Notes: generated from the letters alone by a model not told the origin. Positions 1 through 9,034 are shown, numbered from the stretch's first letter. The stretch is DNA of 64,000 nucleotides from Shinella kummerowiae (GCF_009827055.1 NZ_WUMK01000005.1:186001-250000); one strand, 5' to 3'. Numbers and translations are program-made.

Positions 1-1
1 T

Positions 2-517
2 CCGGAGGCGGCCAAGACGCTGCTGGCAGAGGCCGGCTACAAGGGCGAGGTGATCAAGATCCAGACCAACACCCGCTACCAGGGCATGTATGAGAACAGC
101 ATCCTGGTGCAGGCGATGCTGGCGGCCGCCGGCATCAATGCGGAACTCGAAGTGCTGGACTGGGCGGCCCAGCTCGACAACTATCTGGCCGGGAAATTCC
201 AGATGCAGTCCTTCGGCTATTCCGCCCGCCTCGATCCCTCGCAGTTCTATGGCGTCATCATGGGCGACAAGACGGTCGAGCCGACAGCGCAATGGGACAA
301 TCCAGAAGCCTGGCAGCTCTATATCAAGTCGACCAAGACCACGGATTTCGAGGCTCGCAAGGCGGTCTTCAAGGAAATCCACGCCCTGATGGCCAAGGAC
401 CTGCCGATCTTTGGGCTCTACTACGAACCGGTGGTCGCGGCTGTCGGCGCCAAGATCGAAGGCTTCGATGTCTGGGCTGCCGACAAGGAACGGGCCTGGG
501 GAGTGAAGAAGAACTGA
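2..517 (+). CDS. ABC transporter substrate-binding protein, oligopeptide (SBP_bac_5) type, C-terminal part
   Basis: The gene enters from the left edge; only the last 171 codons are present, open from base 2. The visible start of the frame reads PEAAKTLLAEAGYKG, which matches the stretch near the C-terminal lobe of family 5 solute-binding proteins (DppA/OppA/NikA), where such a helix precedes the final strand. The remainder (a segment on extended-conformation binding, then a tail with LPIFGLYYEP) also fits that family. These are periplasmic receptors for peptides, nickel chelates, opines or sugars, so the ligand cannot be told from this tail. The rest of its operon lies outside the window on the left. 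The gene downstream is a PLP enzyme, separated by a hairpin, so they may be separately transcribed. Confidence 0.85.
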   Translation, partial: PEAAKTLLAEAGYKGEVIKIQTNTRYQGMYENSILVQAMLAAAGINAELEVLDWAAQLDNYLAGKFQMQSFGYSARLDPSQFYGVIMGDKTVEPTAQWDNPEAWQLYIKSTKTTDFEARKAVFKEIHALMAKDLPIFGLYYEPVVAAVGAKIEGFDVWAADKERAWGVKKN

Positions 518-539
518 GTCCTGTCGTAGCGATTGGGAG

Positions 540-565
540 GGGGACGGCTCCAGCGAGCTGTCCCC
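540..565 (+). terminator. Hairpin after substrate-binding protein gene
   Basis: The arms ggggacggct (540-549) and agctgtcccc (556-565) pair over 10 bp with one G-U pair and a 6-base loop. It starts 22 bases after the stop codon and is followed by a T-rich but broken run (tcatcttct). It could be a terminator or a 3' mRNA-protecting stem. Confidence 0.6.
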
Positions 566-643
566 TCATCTTCTAGGAGGATAGCGACGCTTTGCAGAAA
601 GCGGCACACAGATGCAACAACCGCATTCTGCAAAGAGGGCCCT

Positions 644-1879
644 ATGACCGCCTATCCCATCGAGCTGATCCGCGCCTCCTTCCCCGCGTTGGAGAATTCC
701 GGCACTGCCTTTCTCGACAATCCGGCCGGAACGCTGGTTTCCAGGGTGGTTATCGAGGCCGTGGCCGAGGCGATGGCGACGGCCTCGTCCAATCTCGGCG
801 GGCGGTTTGCCGCCTCGCAGCGGGCGGATGCGGTCTGGCGCGCGGCGCATGAGGCGGCGGCGGAATTCGTCAATGCGACCTCCTGGCAGGAGATCGTCAT
901 CGGCCCGAACATGACGACGCTGGCCTTCCAGATGGCGCGGGTCATCGGCCAGACCTTCGCGCCCGGCGACGAGATCATCGTCACGCGCATGGACCATGAA
1001 GGCAATGTCTCGCCCTGGCTCTCGATGGCCGAAGCCTACGGCCTCGTGGTGAAGTGGTTGCCCTTCAACAAGGAAACGTGGCGCATCGAGCCGGAGGATC
1101 TCGCTGCTCTCCTGACGCCGCGGACAAAATTCCTCGCCCTCAACTATGCCTCGAACATGACCGGCAGCATCAACGACGTTGCCGCGCTGACGGCGCTGGC
1201 GCGGGCAGCGGGTGCGCTCGTCTGGATCGACGCGGTGCAACTCGCGCCGCACCGCCTGCCGGACGTGCAGGCGATCGGCTGCGATTTCCTCGTCTGCTCC
1301 TCCTATAAATTCTTCGGCCCACATCTCGGCGTGCTGTGGGGGCGTGCGGCACTGTTGCGCGACCTGCCGCCGCATCGTGTGCGCTGCCAGAGCGACGACA
1401 TCCCGGACCGCTTCTGCACCGGTACCCCGCAGACTGAACTTCTCGCCGGCCTCACCGCGACGATCGACTATCTCGCCTGGGCGGGCGAGACGACGGGGAG
1501 TTCAGGCACGCGGCGTGAGCGCATGGCAGGGGCCTACCAGGCTTTCGATGCCTATGAGGCGGGCCTGACGCGGCGCCTCGTCGGTGGGCTCACGGCACTG
1601 CCGGGCGTCCGGTTGGCCGGTATCGCCAATCCCAACCTCTTCGCCCATCGCGTGCCGACGATCTCGTTTACGCATGACCGCATCTCGACCCATCGTTTCG
1701 CCGATGCGCTTGCGGCCGAGGACATCAATATCTGGTCCGGCCACAATTATGCGCTGGAGCCGGCCCGCCATCTTGGTCTCTCCGAGGAGGAAGGGGTGGT
1801 CCGTATCGGTATCGCGCACTACAACACCGCAGATGAGATCGAGCGCGCGCTTGCAGCGATCGGCAAGCTTGTCGCGTAA
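644..1879 (+). CDS. Class V aminotransferase-fold PLP enzyme, VC1184-like (cysteine-desulfurase-related)
   Basis: A 411-residue fold-type I PLP enzyme. The PLP lysine is visible as SSYKFFGPHLG (K222), preceded by the WIDAVQ stretch that holds the cofactor aspartate. The overall pattern resembles the subfamily often labelled cysteine desulfurase-like, VC1184 type. The loop that carries the catalytic cysteine in SufS/CsdA (GHHCA) reads GHNYA here (H367, N368, Y369), so the persulfide-forming cysteine is missing. It is more likely an aminotransferase or lyase than a desulfurase. No Suf or Isc gene is nearby. Start chosen at ATG 644 with AGAGGG just upstream; a longer in-frame extension to 533 overlaps the hairpin and looks non-coding. 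Confidence 0.8.
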   Translation: MTAYPIELIRASFPALENSGTAFLDNPAGTLVSRVVIEAVAEAMATASSNLGGRFAASQRADAVWRAAHEAAAEFVNATSWQEIVIGPNMTTLAFQMARVIGQTFAPGDEIIVTRMDHEGNVSPWLSMAEAYGLVVKWLPFNKETWRIEPEDLAALLTPRTKFLALNYASNMTGSINDVAALTALARAAGALVWIDAVQLAPHRLPDVQAIGCDFLVCSSYKFFGPHLGVLWGRAALLRDLPPHRVRCQSDDIPDRFCTGTPQTELLAGLTATIDYLAWAGETTGSSGTRRERMAGAYQAFDAYEAGLTRRLVGGLTALPGVRLAGIANPNLFAHRVPTISFTHDRISTHRFADALAAEDINIWSGHNYALEPARHLGLSEEEGVVRIGIAHYNTADEIERALAAIGKLVA

Positions 1880-2001
1880 GGTTGGCTGCCGTAAGGGGGC
1901 GTGCAGCGCCACGCGTCATTCAGCATGCACGAAGGTCTCTGGAATGCTTTAAAGTTATGCAGTAACGAGCCGTTTCCCTTGGGAAATTCACAGATGGACT
2001 C

Positions 2002-2823
2002 ATGACCGAAACTGCCGCAGCCAGTTGGATCGCGCCCTTTGCGCACGCGCTCGACCGCTACGACCAGCCTGACAGCGTTGCGGCGCTGCTGGCGGCCATC
2101 GGCTCGGTTACGCGCTTCCATCTGGCCCTGTCGGTGGTTCATCGCAAGAATGGCGGCCCGAGCTACGTCTTCGACACGTTTTCCGGCCCGCGGGCGAAGC
2201 GCGCGGTGCAACTCTTCATCGCCGGCACCTATCTGCTCAACCCGTTCTATAACGCCTATCTCTCCGGCTTGCCGGCGGGCATCTATCTGATGCGCGATCT
2301 GGCGCCCGACGACTATCTCGGGTCCGATCTCTATCGCGGCCTCGACATCCGCCGCCATGAGGACGAGGAACTGGGCTACCGCACGCATGGCTGGCCGGAG
2401 GGCATGGAGGAACTGCTCATCGCTATGGACCTGCCGGGCGGTGAAATGGCGGAGATCAGCCTGTCGCGCATCCGCAGTGAAGGTGGTTTCGACGCGGCGT
2501 CCGTTGCCCGGCTGCGCGAGGCACACCCGATGATTGCCGCGGTCTTCCGGCGGCTCTGGTGCCACCTTTCGCGGAGCGACACGCCGCCGCAAGCACGTCC
2601 GATCGACCATCTCTTCAGTGATTTCGGCCGCGGCCTGCTCAGCCCGCGTGAGCGGGAGGTCGCCCTGCTGATCCTGAAAGGCCATTCCAGCGAGTCGATC
2701 AGCTATCACCTCGGCATTTCCATCGCGACGGTGAAGACGCATCGCCAGAAGCTCTATGCCAAGCTCAACCTCTCCACGCAGCAGGAACTGTTTTCCACGT
2801 TCCTGCGCAGCCTCAATCTTTGA
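2002..2823 (+). CDS. LuxR-type helix-turn-helix transcriptional regulator
   Basis: A 273-residue protein with a C-terminal GerE/LuxR DNA-binding domain at about residues 212-268 (LSPREREVALLILKG, then ATVKTHRQKLYAKL). The N-terminal 200 residues look like a GAF/PAS-like sensor with a YLLNPFYNAY stretch. The tryptophan/tyrosine/aspartate set of acyl-homoserine-lactone-binding LuxR proteins is not evident, so I do not call it a quorum sensor. It is monocistronic, converges on the aminotransferase gene and is separated from it by a strong hairpin. By position it may control the neighbouring amino acid uptake and aminotransferase genes; this is inference only. Confidence 0.85.
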   Translation: MTETAAASWIAPFAHALDRYDQPDSVAALLAAIGSVTRFHLALSVVHRKNGGPSYVFDTFSGPRAKRAVQLFIAGTYLLNPFYNAYLSGLPAGIYLMRDLAPDDYLGSDLYRGLDIRRHEDEELGYRTHGWPEGMEELLIAMDLPGGEMAEISLSRIRSEGGFDAASVARLREAHPMIAAVFRRLWCHLSRSDTPPQARPIDHLFSDFGRGLLSPREREVALLILKGHSSESISYHLGISIATVKTHRQKLYAKLNLSTQQELFSTFLRSLNL

Positions 2824-2827
2824 GGCG

Positions 2828-2850
2828 AGGGGCGAACCGGGTTCGCCCCT
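2828..2850. terminator. Bidirectional terminator-like hairpin between convergent genes
   Basis: The arms aggggcgaa and ttcgcccct pair perfectly around a short loop, directly after the LuxR stop codon and just before the aminotransferase stop codon on the other strand. A T-rich run follows only weakly on the plus strand. Confidence 0.7.
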
Positions 2851-2858
2851 TCCGTCGT

Positions 2859-3971
2859 TCATCCCTTGAGGTTTTCGCGGATCGCGGCCGAGATGGCGGC
2901 GAGGCCCTTGCGCAGTTCGTCCTCCGTCGGCCAGGCATAGCCGATGCGGAAATGCCGATCGCTCTGCTCGAACCAGCTGCCGCGGCCGACATAGGCCTGG
3001 TGGCGGCTATAGAGACTTTCGTGAAAGCCGGCGAGGTCGACATTCGCCGACGGCACGATGCGCGGGAAACAGACGCAACCGCCCGACGGTTCGATCCATT
3101 CGACGAGCGGCTCGGAGGCGATCCAGTCCTTGACGATGGCGAAGGCGCTGGCGATGCGGGCATTGTTGAAGGCGAGCCATTCGTCACGCTGGCTGAGCGC
3201 GACATAGGCGATGTATTCGTCCACCATGCTGCCGGAAATGCCGATCTGTTCGCGGGCGGCGAGGAATGTTTCCATCAGCCCTGCATCACGCGTGATCAGC
3301 CAGCCGATACGGATGCCGGGAATGCCATAGGTCTTGGAGAGCGAGGAGACGCTGATCACCCGGTCAGACAGGCTGGCGGCGACCGACAGCATCGGGCCGG
3401 AAGTCATTTCGCGGTAGGTCTCGTCGAAGAGCAGGCGCGTGCCCTTCCGCTCGATGAGGGCCACCAGCGCCTTCAGCTCGTCCTCGGAGATCATCACGCC
3501 TGTCGGATTGTGCGGATAGGTCACCGAGACATATTTCGTCTCGGGGCGGATCGCCGCCTCGATTGCCGTAAGATCGAGCCGGTAGCCGGTCTCGAAGGTG
3601 AGATCGACGATGCTCATGTCGGCGCCGATGGTGCGCGGCGTTTCCAGATTCGTGGCATAGTTCGGCCGGACCACGACGATGTGGTCGCCTGCGTCGAGCA
3701 TCGAGGTCGCTATGATGAACAGCGCGCCCGCCGCACCCGCGGTGACGAGCACGTCGTCGGCCGCGAGGCCATCGCCGGCGCCGGCGATCAGGCCGCGGAG
3801 ATCCGGCGCGCCGCGATGGTCGCCGTAGCACAACAGGATGTCGTCCAGCTTGAGGTTGAGCTCGCCCAGACGCCGGTCGGCGACCGAGCTTTCCGACAGG
3901 TTGTAGCGGATCGTGTCGTAGCCAAGCTGTTCCGGTGATTCCAGCTCGATGGGCATGCGGGCGTATTTCAT
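2859..3971 (-). CDS. Class I/II PLP-dependent aminotransferase
   Basis: A 370-residue fold-type I aminotransferase. Visible family marks are TAGAAGALF near residue 85, the NPTG motif (YPHNPTGVM), the cofactor aspartate region LFDETYREM, and the PLP lysine in SSLSKTYGIPGIRIGW at about residue 212. The substrate is not predictable, though an amino acid ABC operon starts divergently 185 bp away. Start taken at 3971, where AGGAGAG lies 6 bases upstream on the minus strand; a 9-codon upstream extension lacks a better site. Confidence 0.88.
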   Translation of the reverse strand: MKYARMPIELESPEQLGYDTIRYNLSESSVADRRLGELNLKLDDILLCYGDHRGAPDLRGLIAGAGDGLAADDVLVTAGAAGALFIIATSMLDAGDHIVVVRPNYATNLETPRTIGADMSIVDLTFETGYRLDLTAIEAAIRPETKYVSVTYPHNPTGVMISEDELKALVALIERKGTRLLFDETYREMTSGPMLSVAASLSDRVISVSSLSKTYGIPGIRIGWLITRDAGLMETFLAAREQIGISGSMVDEYIAYVALSQRDEWLAFNNARIASAFAIVKDWIASEPLVEWIEPSGGCVCFPRIVPSANVDLAGFHESLYSRHQAYVGRGSWFEQSDRHFRIGYAWPTEDELRKGLAAISAAIRENLKG

Positions 3972-4027
3972 GGGGCTCTCCTCTGGCCTGTATGGCACAG
4001 GGCTAGATCAACCTGATGTCACATTCC

Positions 4028-4074
4028 ATCCACCCCGAGGGTGATGCCGGCCATCATCCCTTGGGTGGATTTTC
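4028..4074 (+). promoter_or_regulatory. Long imperfect stem-loop in the leader of the amino acid ABC operon
   Basis: Outer arms atccaccc (4028-4035) and gggtggat (4063-4070) pair perfectly, and inner arms gatg (4043-4046) and catc (4052-4055) pair around ccggc. A short T run (gattttct) follows. It lies about 85 bases before the substrate-binding-protein start. It could be an attenuator, or simply a terminator stopping read-through. Confidence 0.4.
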
Positions 4075-4156
4075 TCCCCCTCCTTGCCAGCGCATCGTTG
4101 CCCTTCGCCGGTGTGAGGACCGTCGCAAGGACTGACCTAACAAAAAGGGGAATGCC

Positions 4157-4969
4157 ATGAAATTCATGATCGGTCTGCTGTCTGCCGCAATCGTCGGGCT
4201 TGCCGGGGCCATGCCCGCCCAAGCCGAAACGCTGCGCGTCGGCATGGAATGCACCTACGCACCCTTCAACTACCGCACGCCCGAGGGCGAGATGGCGGGC
4301 TACGACGTCGACGTCGCCAAGGGCATCGCCGAGCGCATCGGTGTGGAACTCGACTATGTCTGCCAGGAATGGGACGGCATGATTCCGGCGCTGCTTGCCA
4401 GCAAGTTCGACCTGATCGTCGCCTCCATGTCGATTACCGAGGAGCGCAAACAGAAGATCGATTTCTCGGTTCCCTATCGCGTCTCGCTCGGCCGCATCCT
4501 CGGTTCCAAGGACGCCGCGCTGAAACTGTTCGACGCGGACGGCAAGCCGATCCCGGATGCCTTCAATGGCCTGCGCTTCGGCGTGGAACGCGCCTCGACC
4601 TATGCGAAATGGGTGGAAGCCAAGCTGCCGGGTGCAGAAATTGCGCTCTACGACGGTGCACAGCCTATGCTGCTCGACCTGCAGAACGGCCGCATAGACA
4701 TCGCCATCACCAATCCGATGAAGGCCTATCTCGACTTCCTCAGCAAGGAGAATGGTTCAGGCTTCGAGTTCGTCTCGCCGCCGATCGACGAGGTCGAATA
4801 TTTCGGTCCAGGCGTCGGTGTCGGCCTGCGCAAGGGCAATGAGGCGCTGCTTGCCAAGATCGACACGGCGCTCGAGGCGATGATCAAGGACGGCTCGCTT
4901 GAAAAGTTCAGCCTGAAATACTTCCCCTTCTCCATCCAGCCGCAAAACTGGAAGGGCGTTGGCCAGTAA
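4157..4969 (+). CDS. Polar amino acid ABC transporter substrate-binding protein (SBP_bac_3)
   Basis: A 270-residue periplasmic receptor. Residues 1-23 form a Sec signal peptide ending in PAQA. The mature protein starts ETLRVGMECTYAPFNY and has the family signature GYDVDVAKGIAERIGV followed by WDGMIPALLASKFDLI, as in the HisJ/LAO/ArgT group. It therefore probably binds a basic or polar amino acid or an opine-like derivative. AGGGGAATGCC upstream of ATG 4157 gives a clear ribosome-binding site. It is the first gene of an operon with two permeases, an ATPase and an inositol-monophosphatase-family gene. Confidence 0.92.
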   Translation: MKFMIGLLSAAIVGLAGAMPAQAETLRVGMECTYAPFNYRTPEGEMAGYDVDVAKGIAERIGVELDYVCQEWDGMIPALLASKFDLIVASMSITEERKQKIDFSVPYRVSLGRILGSKDAALKLFDADGKPIPDAFNGLRFGVERASTYAKWVEAKLPGAEIALYDGAQPMLLDLQNGRIDIAITNPMKAYLDFLSKENGSGFEFVSPPIDEVEYFGPGVGVGLRKGNEALLAKIDTALEAMIKDGSLEKFSLKYFPFSIQPQNWKGVGQ

Positions 4970-4979
4970 CCATCACCTC

Positions 4980-5006
4980 CGGGCGTCGCTTAAGCCGCGG
5001 CGCCCG
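4980..5006 (+). promoter_or_regulatory. Intercistronic hairpin after the binding-protein gene
   Basis: Arms cgggcgtcgc and gcggcgcccg pair over 10 bp with one G-U pair and a 7-base loop, 10 bases after the stop codon. No T run follows, which fits a 3' mRNA stabiliser rather than a full terminator. Confidence 0.6.
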
Positions 5007-5034
5007 ATCTGCATGAAGAGTATGGAGGTATGGC

Positions 5035-5730
5035 ATGTCGATGCTCGACGGCTGGTGGGATGATTTCTTTTTCGGCCTGGTGACGGTGTTACAGGTCTTT
5101 TCGGTGTCGCTGGTGATCGCGGTCGTCTGCGGTCTCCTCGGCGCTTCGGCAAAACTCTCCAAAAGCCGCGTCCTTCGCGGCATCGCCCAAGCTTACACCA
5201 TCGTGTTTCGCGGTGCGCCGGAGCTTCTGGTCCTGCTGCTCTTCTATTTCGGCATGGCGATTGCGCTCACCCAGGTGGTCCAGCTCTTCGATCCCTCGGT
5301 GAAGTTCATCGATCTTCCGCCGTTCTGGGCAGGATCCATCGCCATCGGCCTGATCGTCGGCGCCTATATGACGGAGACCTTTCGCGGCGCCTTTCTCGGC
5401 GTCGACCGCGGCCAGATCGAGGCGGCGCGGGCACTCAGCCTGAAACGGCATCAGATCTTCCGCTATGTGCGGTTTCCGCAGATGTGGCGGCTCGCTCTGC
5501 CGAATTTCGGCAACCACATGCTTTCCATCATGAAGGATACGGCGCTCGTTTCCATCATCGGCCTCGAGGAAATCCTCTTCGTCGCCAAGATGGCGAACTC
5601 CCTCATACACCGTCCCTTCCTGCTCTACATGACCGTGGCGCTGATCTATCTCGCGATAACGACGGTGATCACCCTCGCCGTGGGTTGGCTGGAGGTGCGC
5701 GCAAACCGCCATCTGAGAGGTGCCCGATGA
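5035..5730 (+). CDS. Polar amino acid ABC transporter permease (HisQ-like)
   Basis: A 231-residue inner-membrane protein with about five hydrophobic segments. The EAA loop that docks to the ATPase is visible as GVDRGQIEAARALSLKRHQIF (within residues 120-142). The N-terminal half carries the family motif TIVFRGAPELLVLLLFYFG. A GGAGG ribosome-binding site sits 6 bases before ATG 5035. It overlaps the next permease by 4 bases (ATGA), so the two are translationally coupled and probably form a heterodimer. Confidence 0.92.
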   Translation: MSMLDGWWDDFFFGLVTVLQVFSVSLVIAVVCGLLGASAKLSKSRVLRGIAQAYTIVFRGAPELLVLLLFYFGMAIALTQVVQLFDPSVKFIDLPPFWAGSIAIGLIVGAYMTETFRGAFLGVDRGQIEAARALSLKRHQIFRYVRFPQMWRLALPNFGNHMLSIMKDTALVSIIGLEEILFVAKMANSLIHRPFLLYMTVALIYLAITTVITLAVGWLEVRANRHLRGAR

Positions 5731-6419
5731 GCTTCGACCTGTCGCTGATCGCCTCCAGCCTGCCGAAGATCCTGCAGGGATTGGGGTTGACGCTCAATCT
5801 TCTCGCGGTCTCCACCCTGTTCGGGCTGATCCTGGCCGTAGGCATCCTTCTGATGCGATTGTCTCGCCGCGCCTGGCTGGTCTGGCCGGCCAGGGCCTAT
5901 ATCTATTTCTTCCGCGGCACGCCGTTGCTCGTGCAGCTCTTCGTCATCTATCACGGCCTGCCGCAGTTCGGTTTCATCCGGCAGAGCGTCTTCTGGCCGA
6001 TCCTGCGCGATCCCTATTGGTGCTCGGTGATCGCGCTCTCTCTCAACACGGCAGCCTATGTCTCGGAAATCCTGCGCGGCGGCGTGCTCGGCGTCGACAA
6101 GGGCTTCATCGAGGCGGGTAAGGCACTCGGCCTTAGCAAGTTCCAGAGGACGACGCGCATCACCGCGCCGCTCGCCGTGCGGCTGGCGCTTCCCGCCTAC
6201 AGCAACGAAATCGTCTCGATGCTGAAGTCGACCGCGCTCGCCTCCACCGTCACGCTGATGGAAATGACGGGCGTTGCCCGCACCATCGTCGCCGACACCT
6301 TCGCCCCCTACGAGATATTCATCGCCGCGACGATCATCTATCTCGTGCTGGTCTGGATCATCCAGACGGCCTTCACGCTGATCGAAACCTATACAAACCG
6401 CCATGTGAGGAAGATCTGA
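5727..6419 (+). CDS. Polar amino acid ABC transporter permease (HisM-like)
   Basis: A 230-residue membrane protein, partner of the preceding permease. Family marks are [19 protein letters not shown] and the EAA loop [19 protein letters not shown]. The start at ATG 5727 overlaps the upstream stop codon by ATGA coupling; the longer upstream frame is inside the previous gene. The ATPase gene follows with a 1-base stop/start overlap. Confidence 0.92.
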   Translation: MSFDLSLIASSLPKILQGLGLTLNLLAVSTLFGLILAVGILLMRLSRRAWLVWPARAYIYFFRGTPLLVQLFVIYHGLPQFGFIRQSVFWPILRDPYWCSVIALSLNTAAYVSEILRGGVLGVDKGFIEAGKALGLSKFQRTTRITAPLAVRLALPAYSNEIVSMLKSTALASTVTLMEMTGVARTIVADTFAPYEIFIAATIIYLVLVWIIQTAFTLIETYTNRHVRKI

Positions 6420-7156
6420 TGGCCGATATCATTGTCCTCGAAAAGATGAACAAGTTCTACGGAACCTATCACGCGCTGAAGGACGTCAATCTCACGATTG
6501 CCAAGGGCGAGAAGGTCGTGGTCTGCGGCCCCTCGGGTTCGGGCAAATCGACCATGATCCGCTGCATCAACCGGCTCGAGGAGCACGACAGCGGCCGTAT
6601 CATCGTCGCCGGCGAGGAACTGACCGACGACGAGAAGAAGATCGACCGCGTGCGCCGCGAGGTCGGCATGGTGTTCCAGAGCTTCAATCTCTTCCCGCAC
6701 ATGACCGTGCTGGAGAACCTGACGCTGGCGCCGCGGCTGGTGCGGAAGACCGCGACGGCGGAGGCCGAAGCCATCGCCATGAAATATCTCACCCGCGTGC
6801 GCATCCCCGATCAGGCACACAAATATCCCTCGCAACTGTCCGGCGGCCAGCAACAGCGTGTCGCCATCGCCCGCGCGCTCTGCATGAACCCGGAAGTGAT
6901 GCTGTTCGACGAGCCGACCTCCGCGCTCGACCCGGAAATGATCTCCGAAGTGCTCGACGTCATGACCGACCTTGCCCAGGAGGGCATGACGATGGTTTGT
7001 GTGACGCATGAAATGGGTTTTGCCCGCTCGGTCGCCGACCGCATCGTCTTCATGGACCACGGCGAAATCGTCGAGGTCGCCAAGCCGTACGACTTCTTCG
7101 CATCCCCCAAATCCGAGCGGGCCCGCACCTTCCTCGGCCAGATCCTTGCCCATTGA
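6419..7156 (+). CDS. Polar amino acid ABC transporter ATP-binding protein (HisP/GlnQ-like)
   Basis: A 245-residue ATPase with Walker [10 protein letters not shown] (about residues 38-46), Q-loop in [10 protein letters not shown], signature [15 protein letters not shown], Walker [16 protein letters not shown] and switch histidine in CVTHEMGFA. All residues needed for ATP hydrolysis are present. It energises import by the two permeases immediately upstream. Confidence 0.95.
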   Translation: MADIIVLEKMNKFYGTYHALKDVNLTIAKGEKVVVCGPSGSGKSTMIRCINRLEEHDSGRIIVAGEELTDDEKKIDRVRREVGMVFQSFNLFPHMTVLENLTLAPRLVRKTATAEAEAIAMKYLTRVRIPDQAHKYPSQLSGGQQQRVAIARALCMNPEVMLFDEPTSALDPEMISEVLDVMTDLAQEGMTMVCVTHEMGFARSVADRIVFMDHGEIVEVAKPYDFFASPKSERARTFLGQILAH

Positions 7157-7164
7157 GAGCTGAC

Positions 7165-7953
7165 ATGACCGACCCTACCGAAACCTTCCTCGCCTTCTCC
7201 GAAAAACTTGCCGACAGCTCGCGCGCCCTGCTTCTGTCCGCCGCTGCTGAAGCGCCACGGGTCGATCTGAAACAGGATGCGAGTTTTGTCACAGCCACCG
7301 ACCGCGCCGTCGAGGCGCGGCTGCGCGAACAGATCCGCGCCGCTTTTCCCGATCACGGCATCATGGGCGAGGAGCACGGCAGCGAGCGGCTCGACGCCGA
7401 ATTCGTCTGGGTGCTCGACCCGATTGACGGAACGGCCGCTTGGGTGGCCGGCATTCCGGTCTATGGCACGTTGATTTCGCTGGCGCACGGCGGCAAGCCG
7501 TTGCTGGGCGTGATCGATCTTCCCGCGACCGCCGAGCGCCTGACCGGTATTTCCGGCCGTGGCGCGTGGCACAACGGAAAACCGATCCGCTGCCGCAAAG
7601 GCACCGCACTTTCCGATGCCTACATGACCTCCTCGAACCCCCGCTTCGTCCCCGAAGCGGACCGCGCGCCCTTTGCGCGCCTCGATGCGGCGGTGCAGTT
7701 CACCCAGTATGGCGGCAGTTGCTACAGCTATGCCTGCCTTGCCCGCGGCCGCACCGACCTCGCCGTCGATGCCGGTTTCGATGCCTACGACCTTTTCGCC
7801 CCCACGGCGATCATCGAAGGCGCCGGCGGCATCGTGACCGACTGGGAGGGCCAGCCGCTCGATCTCGGCTGGCAAGGCCGGGTGATTGCGGCTGGCGACA
7901 GAGCCCTGCATGCCGCAGCCCTCGAGCGTCTTGGCCCTCGAATATCCGGGTGA
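7165..7953 (+). CDS. Inositol monophosphatase family phosphatase
   Basis: A 262-residue metal-dependent phosphatase of the IMPase/HisN/CysQ family. The metal-binding residues are seen as MGEEHG (the motif I glutamate), LDPIDGTAAWV (motif DPxDGT) and the late aspartate in AYDLFAPTAIIEGAGGIVTDW. The family acts on inositol phosphate, histidinol phosphate, fructose bisphosphate or adenosine bisphosphate; the sequence does not separate these. It is 8 bases after the ATPase stop and thus belongs to the amino acid uptake operon. ATG 7165 is preferred over a TTG four codons earlier. Confidence 0.87.
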   Translation: MTDPTETFLAFSEKLADSSRALLLSAAAEAPRVDLKQDASFVTATDRAVEARLREQIRAAFPDHGIMGEEHGSERLDAEFVWVLDPIDGTAAWVAGIPVYGTLISLAHGGKPLLGVIDLPATAERLTGISGRGAWHNGKPIRCRKGTALSDAYMTSSNPRFVPEADRAPFARLDAAVQFTQYGGSCYSYACLARGRTDLAVDAGFDAYDLFAPTAIIEGAGGIVTDWEGQPLDLGWQGRVIAAGDRALHAAALERLGPRISG

Positions 7954-7967
7954 GGACGAGGGCCAAG
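7930..7967. terminator. Hairpin between convergent phosphatase and SIS-domain genes
   Basis: Perfect 11-base arms cttggccctcg and cgagggccaag flank a 16-base loop that contains the phosphatase stop codon. There is no T run on either side, so it may be a convergent-gene barrier or an mRNA-end stem rather than a classic terminator. Confidence 0.5.
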
Positions 7968-7981
7968 GCAGGGTAGTGCCG

Positions 7982-9034
7982 TTATTCGACGATCGTGATT
8001 TTCGAGCCGTTGAGGAATTTTGCGGGCTCATATCCGCGCGCGATTGCCATCGGCACCATGAGGAGCTGGATGGGCAGAATCTCGAGAACGGGCAGGAGGC
8101 CGGTGGCGACGGCGGGAAGAGCGATGGCCATCTCTTCAACGCCCGAAACAGCGCTCGCCGGCGCGATCGTCAGGCAGCGTCCGCCGAAACTGGCGATATC
8201 CGCCACGGTCTTGGCGTTCAGTTCCTGCGTCGAGGCCTGGTCTCCTGTGAACATCACACTGCAAAATCCGTCGCGAACCAGTTCCAGCGGGCCGTGGCGG
8301 AACTGCCCGCCAGACAGCGCCTGCGTCGGCGCTTTGGCGGCTTCGGCGGTGACCAGCGCCGCCATCATCGCACTGCCGTAGCTGCCACCGCGGCCAATGA
8401 AGGTGAGGGGTTTGTCGTGGCCGAGGAAGGTCAGCATCTCGCCGGTTTGCGCCGGCAGGTCGGCAAGAAGGCTGGCGACCGCATCTGCGAGCGTTGCGAT
8501 CTCGGCCCCAAGCGCTTCGCCGTTGCCGACAAGCAGTTGCTCGAAAATGTAGAGTGCAACGAGGCCGGCGGTGTAGGTCTTGGTGGAGACGGTCTGCTCC
8601 GGACCGACTTCCGTAGCGAGAGAGAGCGACGACCAGCGCGACAGGCTGTTGTCGGCTGTGTTGGTGATGGCGACCTTGATGCTGACGCCACCATCCAGCT
8701 CCGTCATGCGGCGCAGCTCGACGCTTTCGCCGGACTGGGAAATTGCCACGACAAGGGTACCCTTGCGCAGGACGCCCGGCGCTTGCTGAATGAGTTCGGA
8801 ACTGTCCCACAGCGAGACGGGAACCGGCAGCGACTGGCTGAGCCGCAGCCATGTGCCGTAGGCGCTGAACAGGGAACCGCCCATGCCCGTGAGGATGACG
8901 TGGTTTACCTCACCCTTGTCGATGGCCGTGCGGATGGCCTGCACGTCGGCAATGAGCCACGGCGTTATGAGGCTGGCGAGCTTGCGAATGCCTGCGGGCT
9001 GTTCTGCGATTTCATCGAGGTAGGATTGGGACAC
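7982..9034 (-). CDS. SIS-domain sugar isomerase/deaminase (GlmS isomerase-domain-like)
   Basis: A 350-residue protein with two SIS folds. The first has VVAISQSGESVEL near residue 100, the phosphate-binding SIS motif. The second has the FIGRGGSYGSAMMAAL stretch followed by GGQFRHGPLELV, as in the isomerase half of GlmS. No glutaminase domain precedes it, so it resembles AgaS/FrlB/NagB-II-type enzymes that deaminate or isomerise sugar phosphates. Start chosen at GTG 9034, with GGAG five bases upstream; a longer in-frame extension overlaps the kinase gene and has low-complexity shadow composition. It is third in the GntR-ROK-SIS operon, which fits amino-sugar or fructosamine catabolism. Confidence 0.85.
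   Translation of the reverse strand: MSQSYLDEIAEQPAGIRKLASLITPWLIADVQAIRTAIDKGEVNHVILTGMGGSLFSAYGTWLRLSQSLPVPVSLWDSSELIQQAPGVLRKGTLVVAISQSGESVELRRMTELDGGVSIKVAITNTADNSLSRWSSLSLATEVGPEQTVSTKTYTAGLVALYIFEQLLVGNGEALGAEIATLADAVASLLADLPAQTGEMLTFLGHDKPLTFIGRGGSYGSAMMAALVTAEAAKAPTQALSGGQFRHGPLELVRDGFCSVMFTGDQASTQELNAKTVADIASFGGRCLTIAPASAVSGVEEMAIALPAVATGLLPVLEILPIQLLMVPMAIARGYEPAKFLNGSKITIVE

Noticed and set aside
2002-2823. Quorum-sensing LuxR receptor
   Set aside because: The acyl-homoserine-lactone pocket residues are not seen, and no luxI-type gene is nearby.
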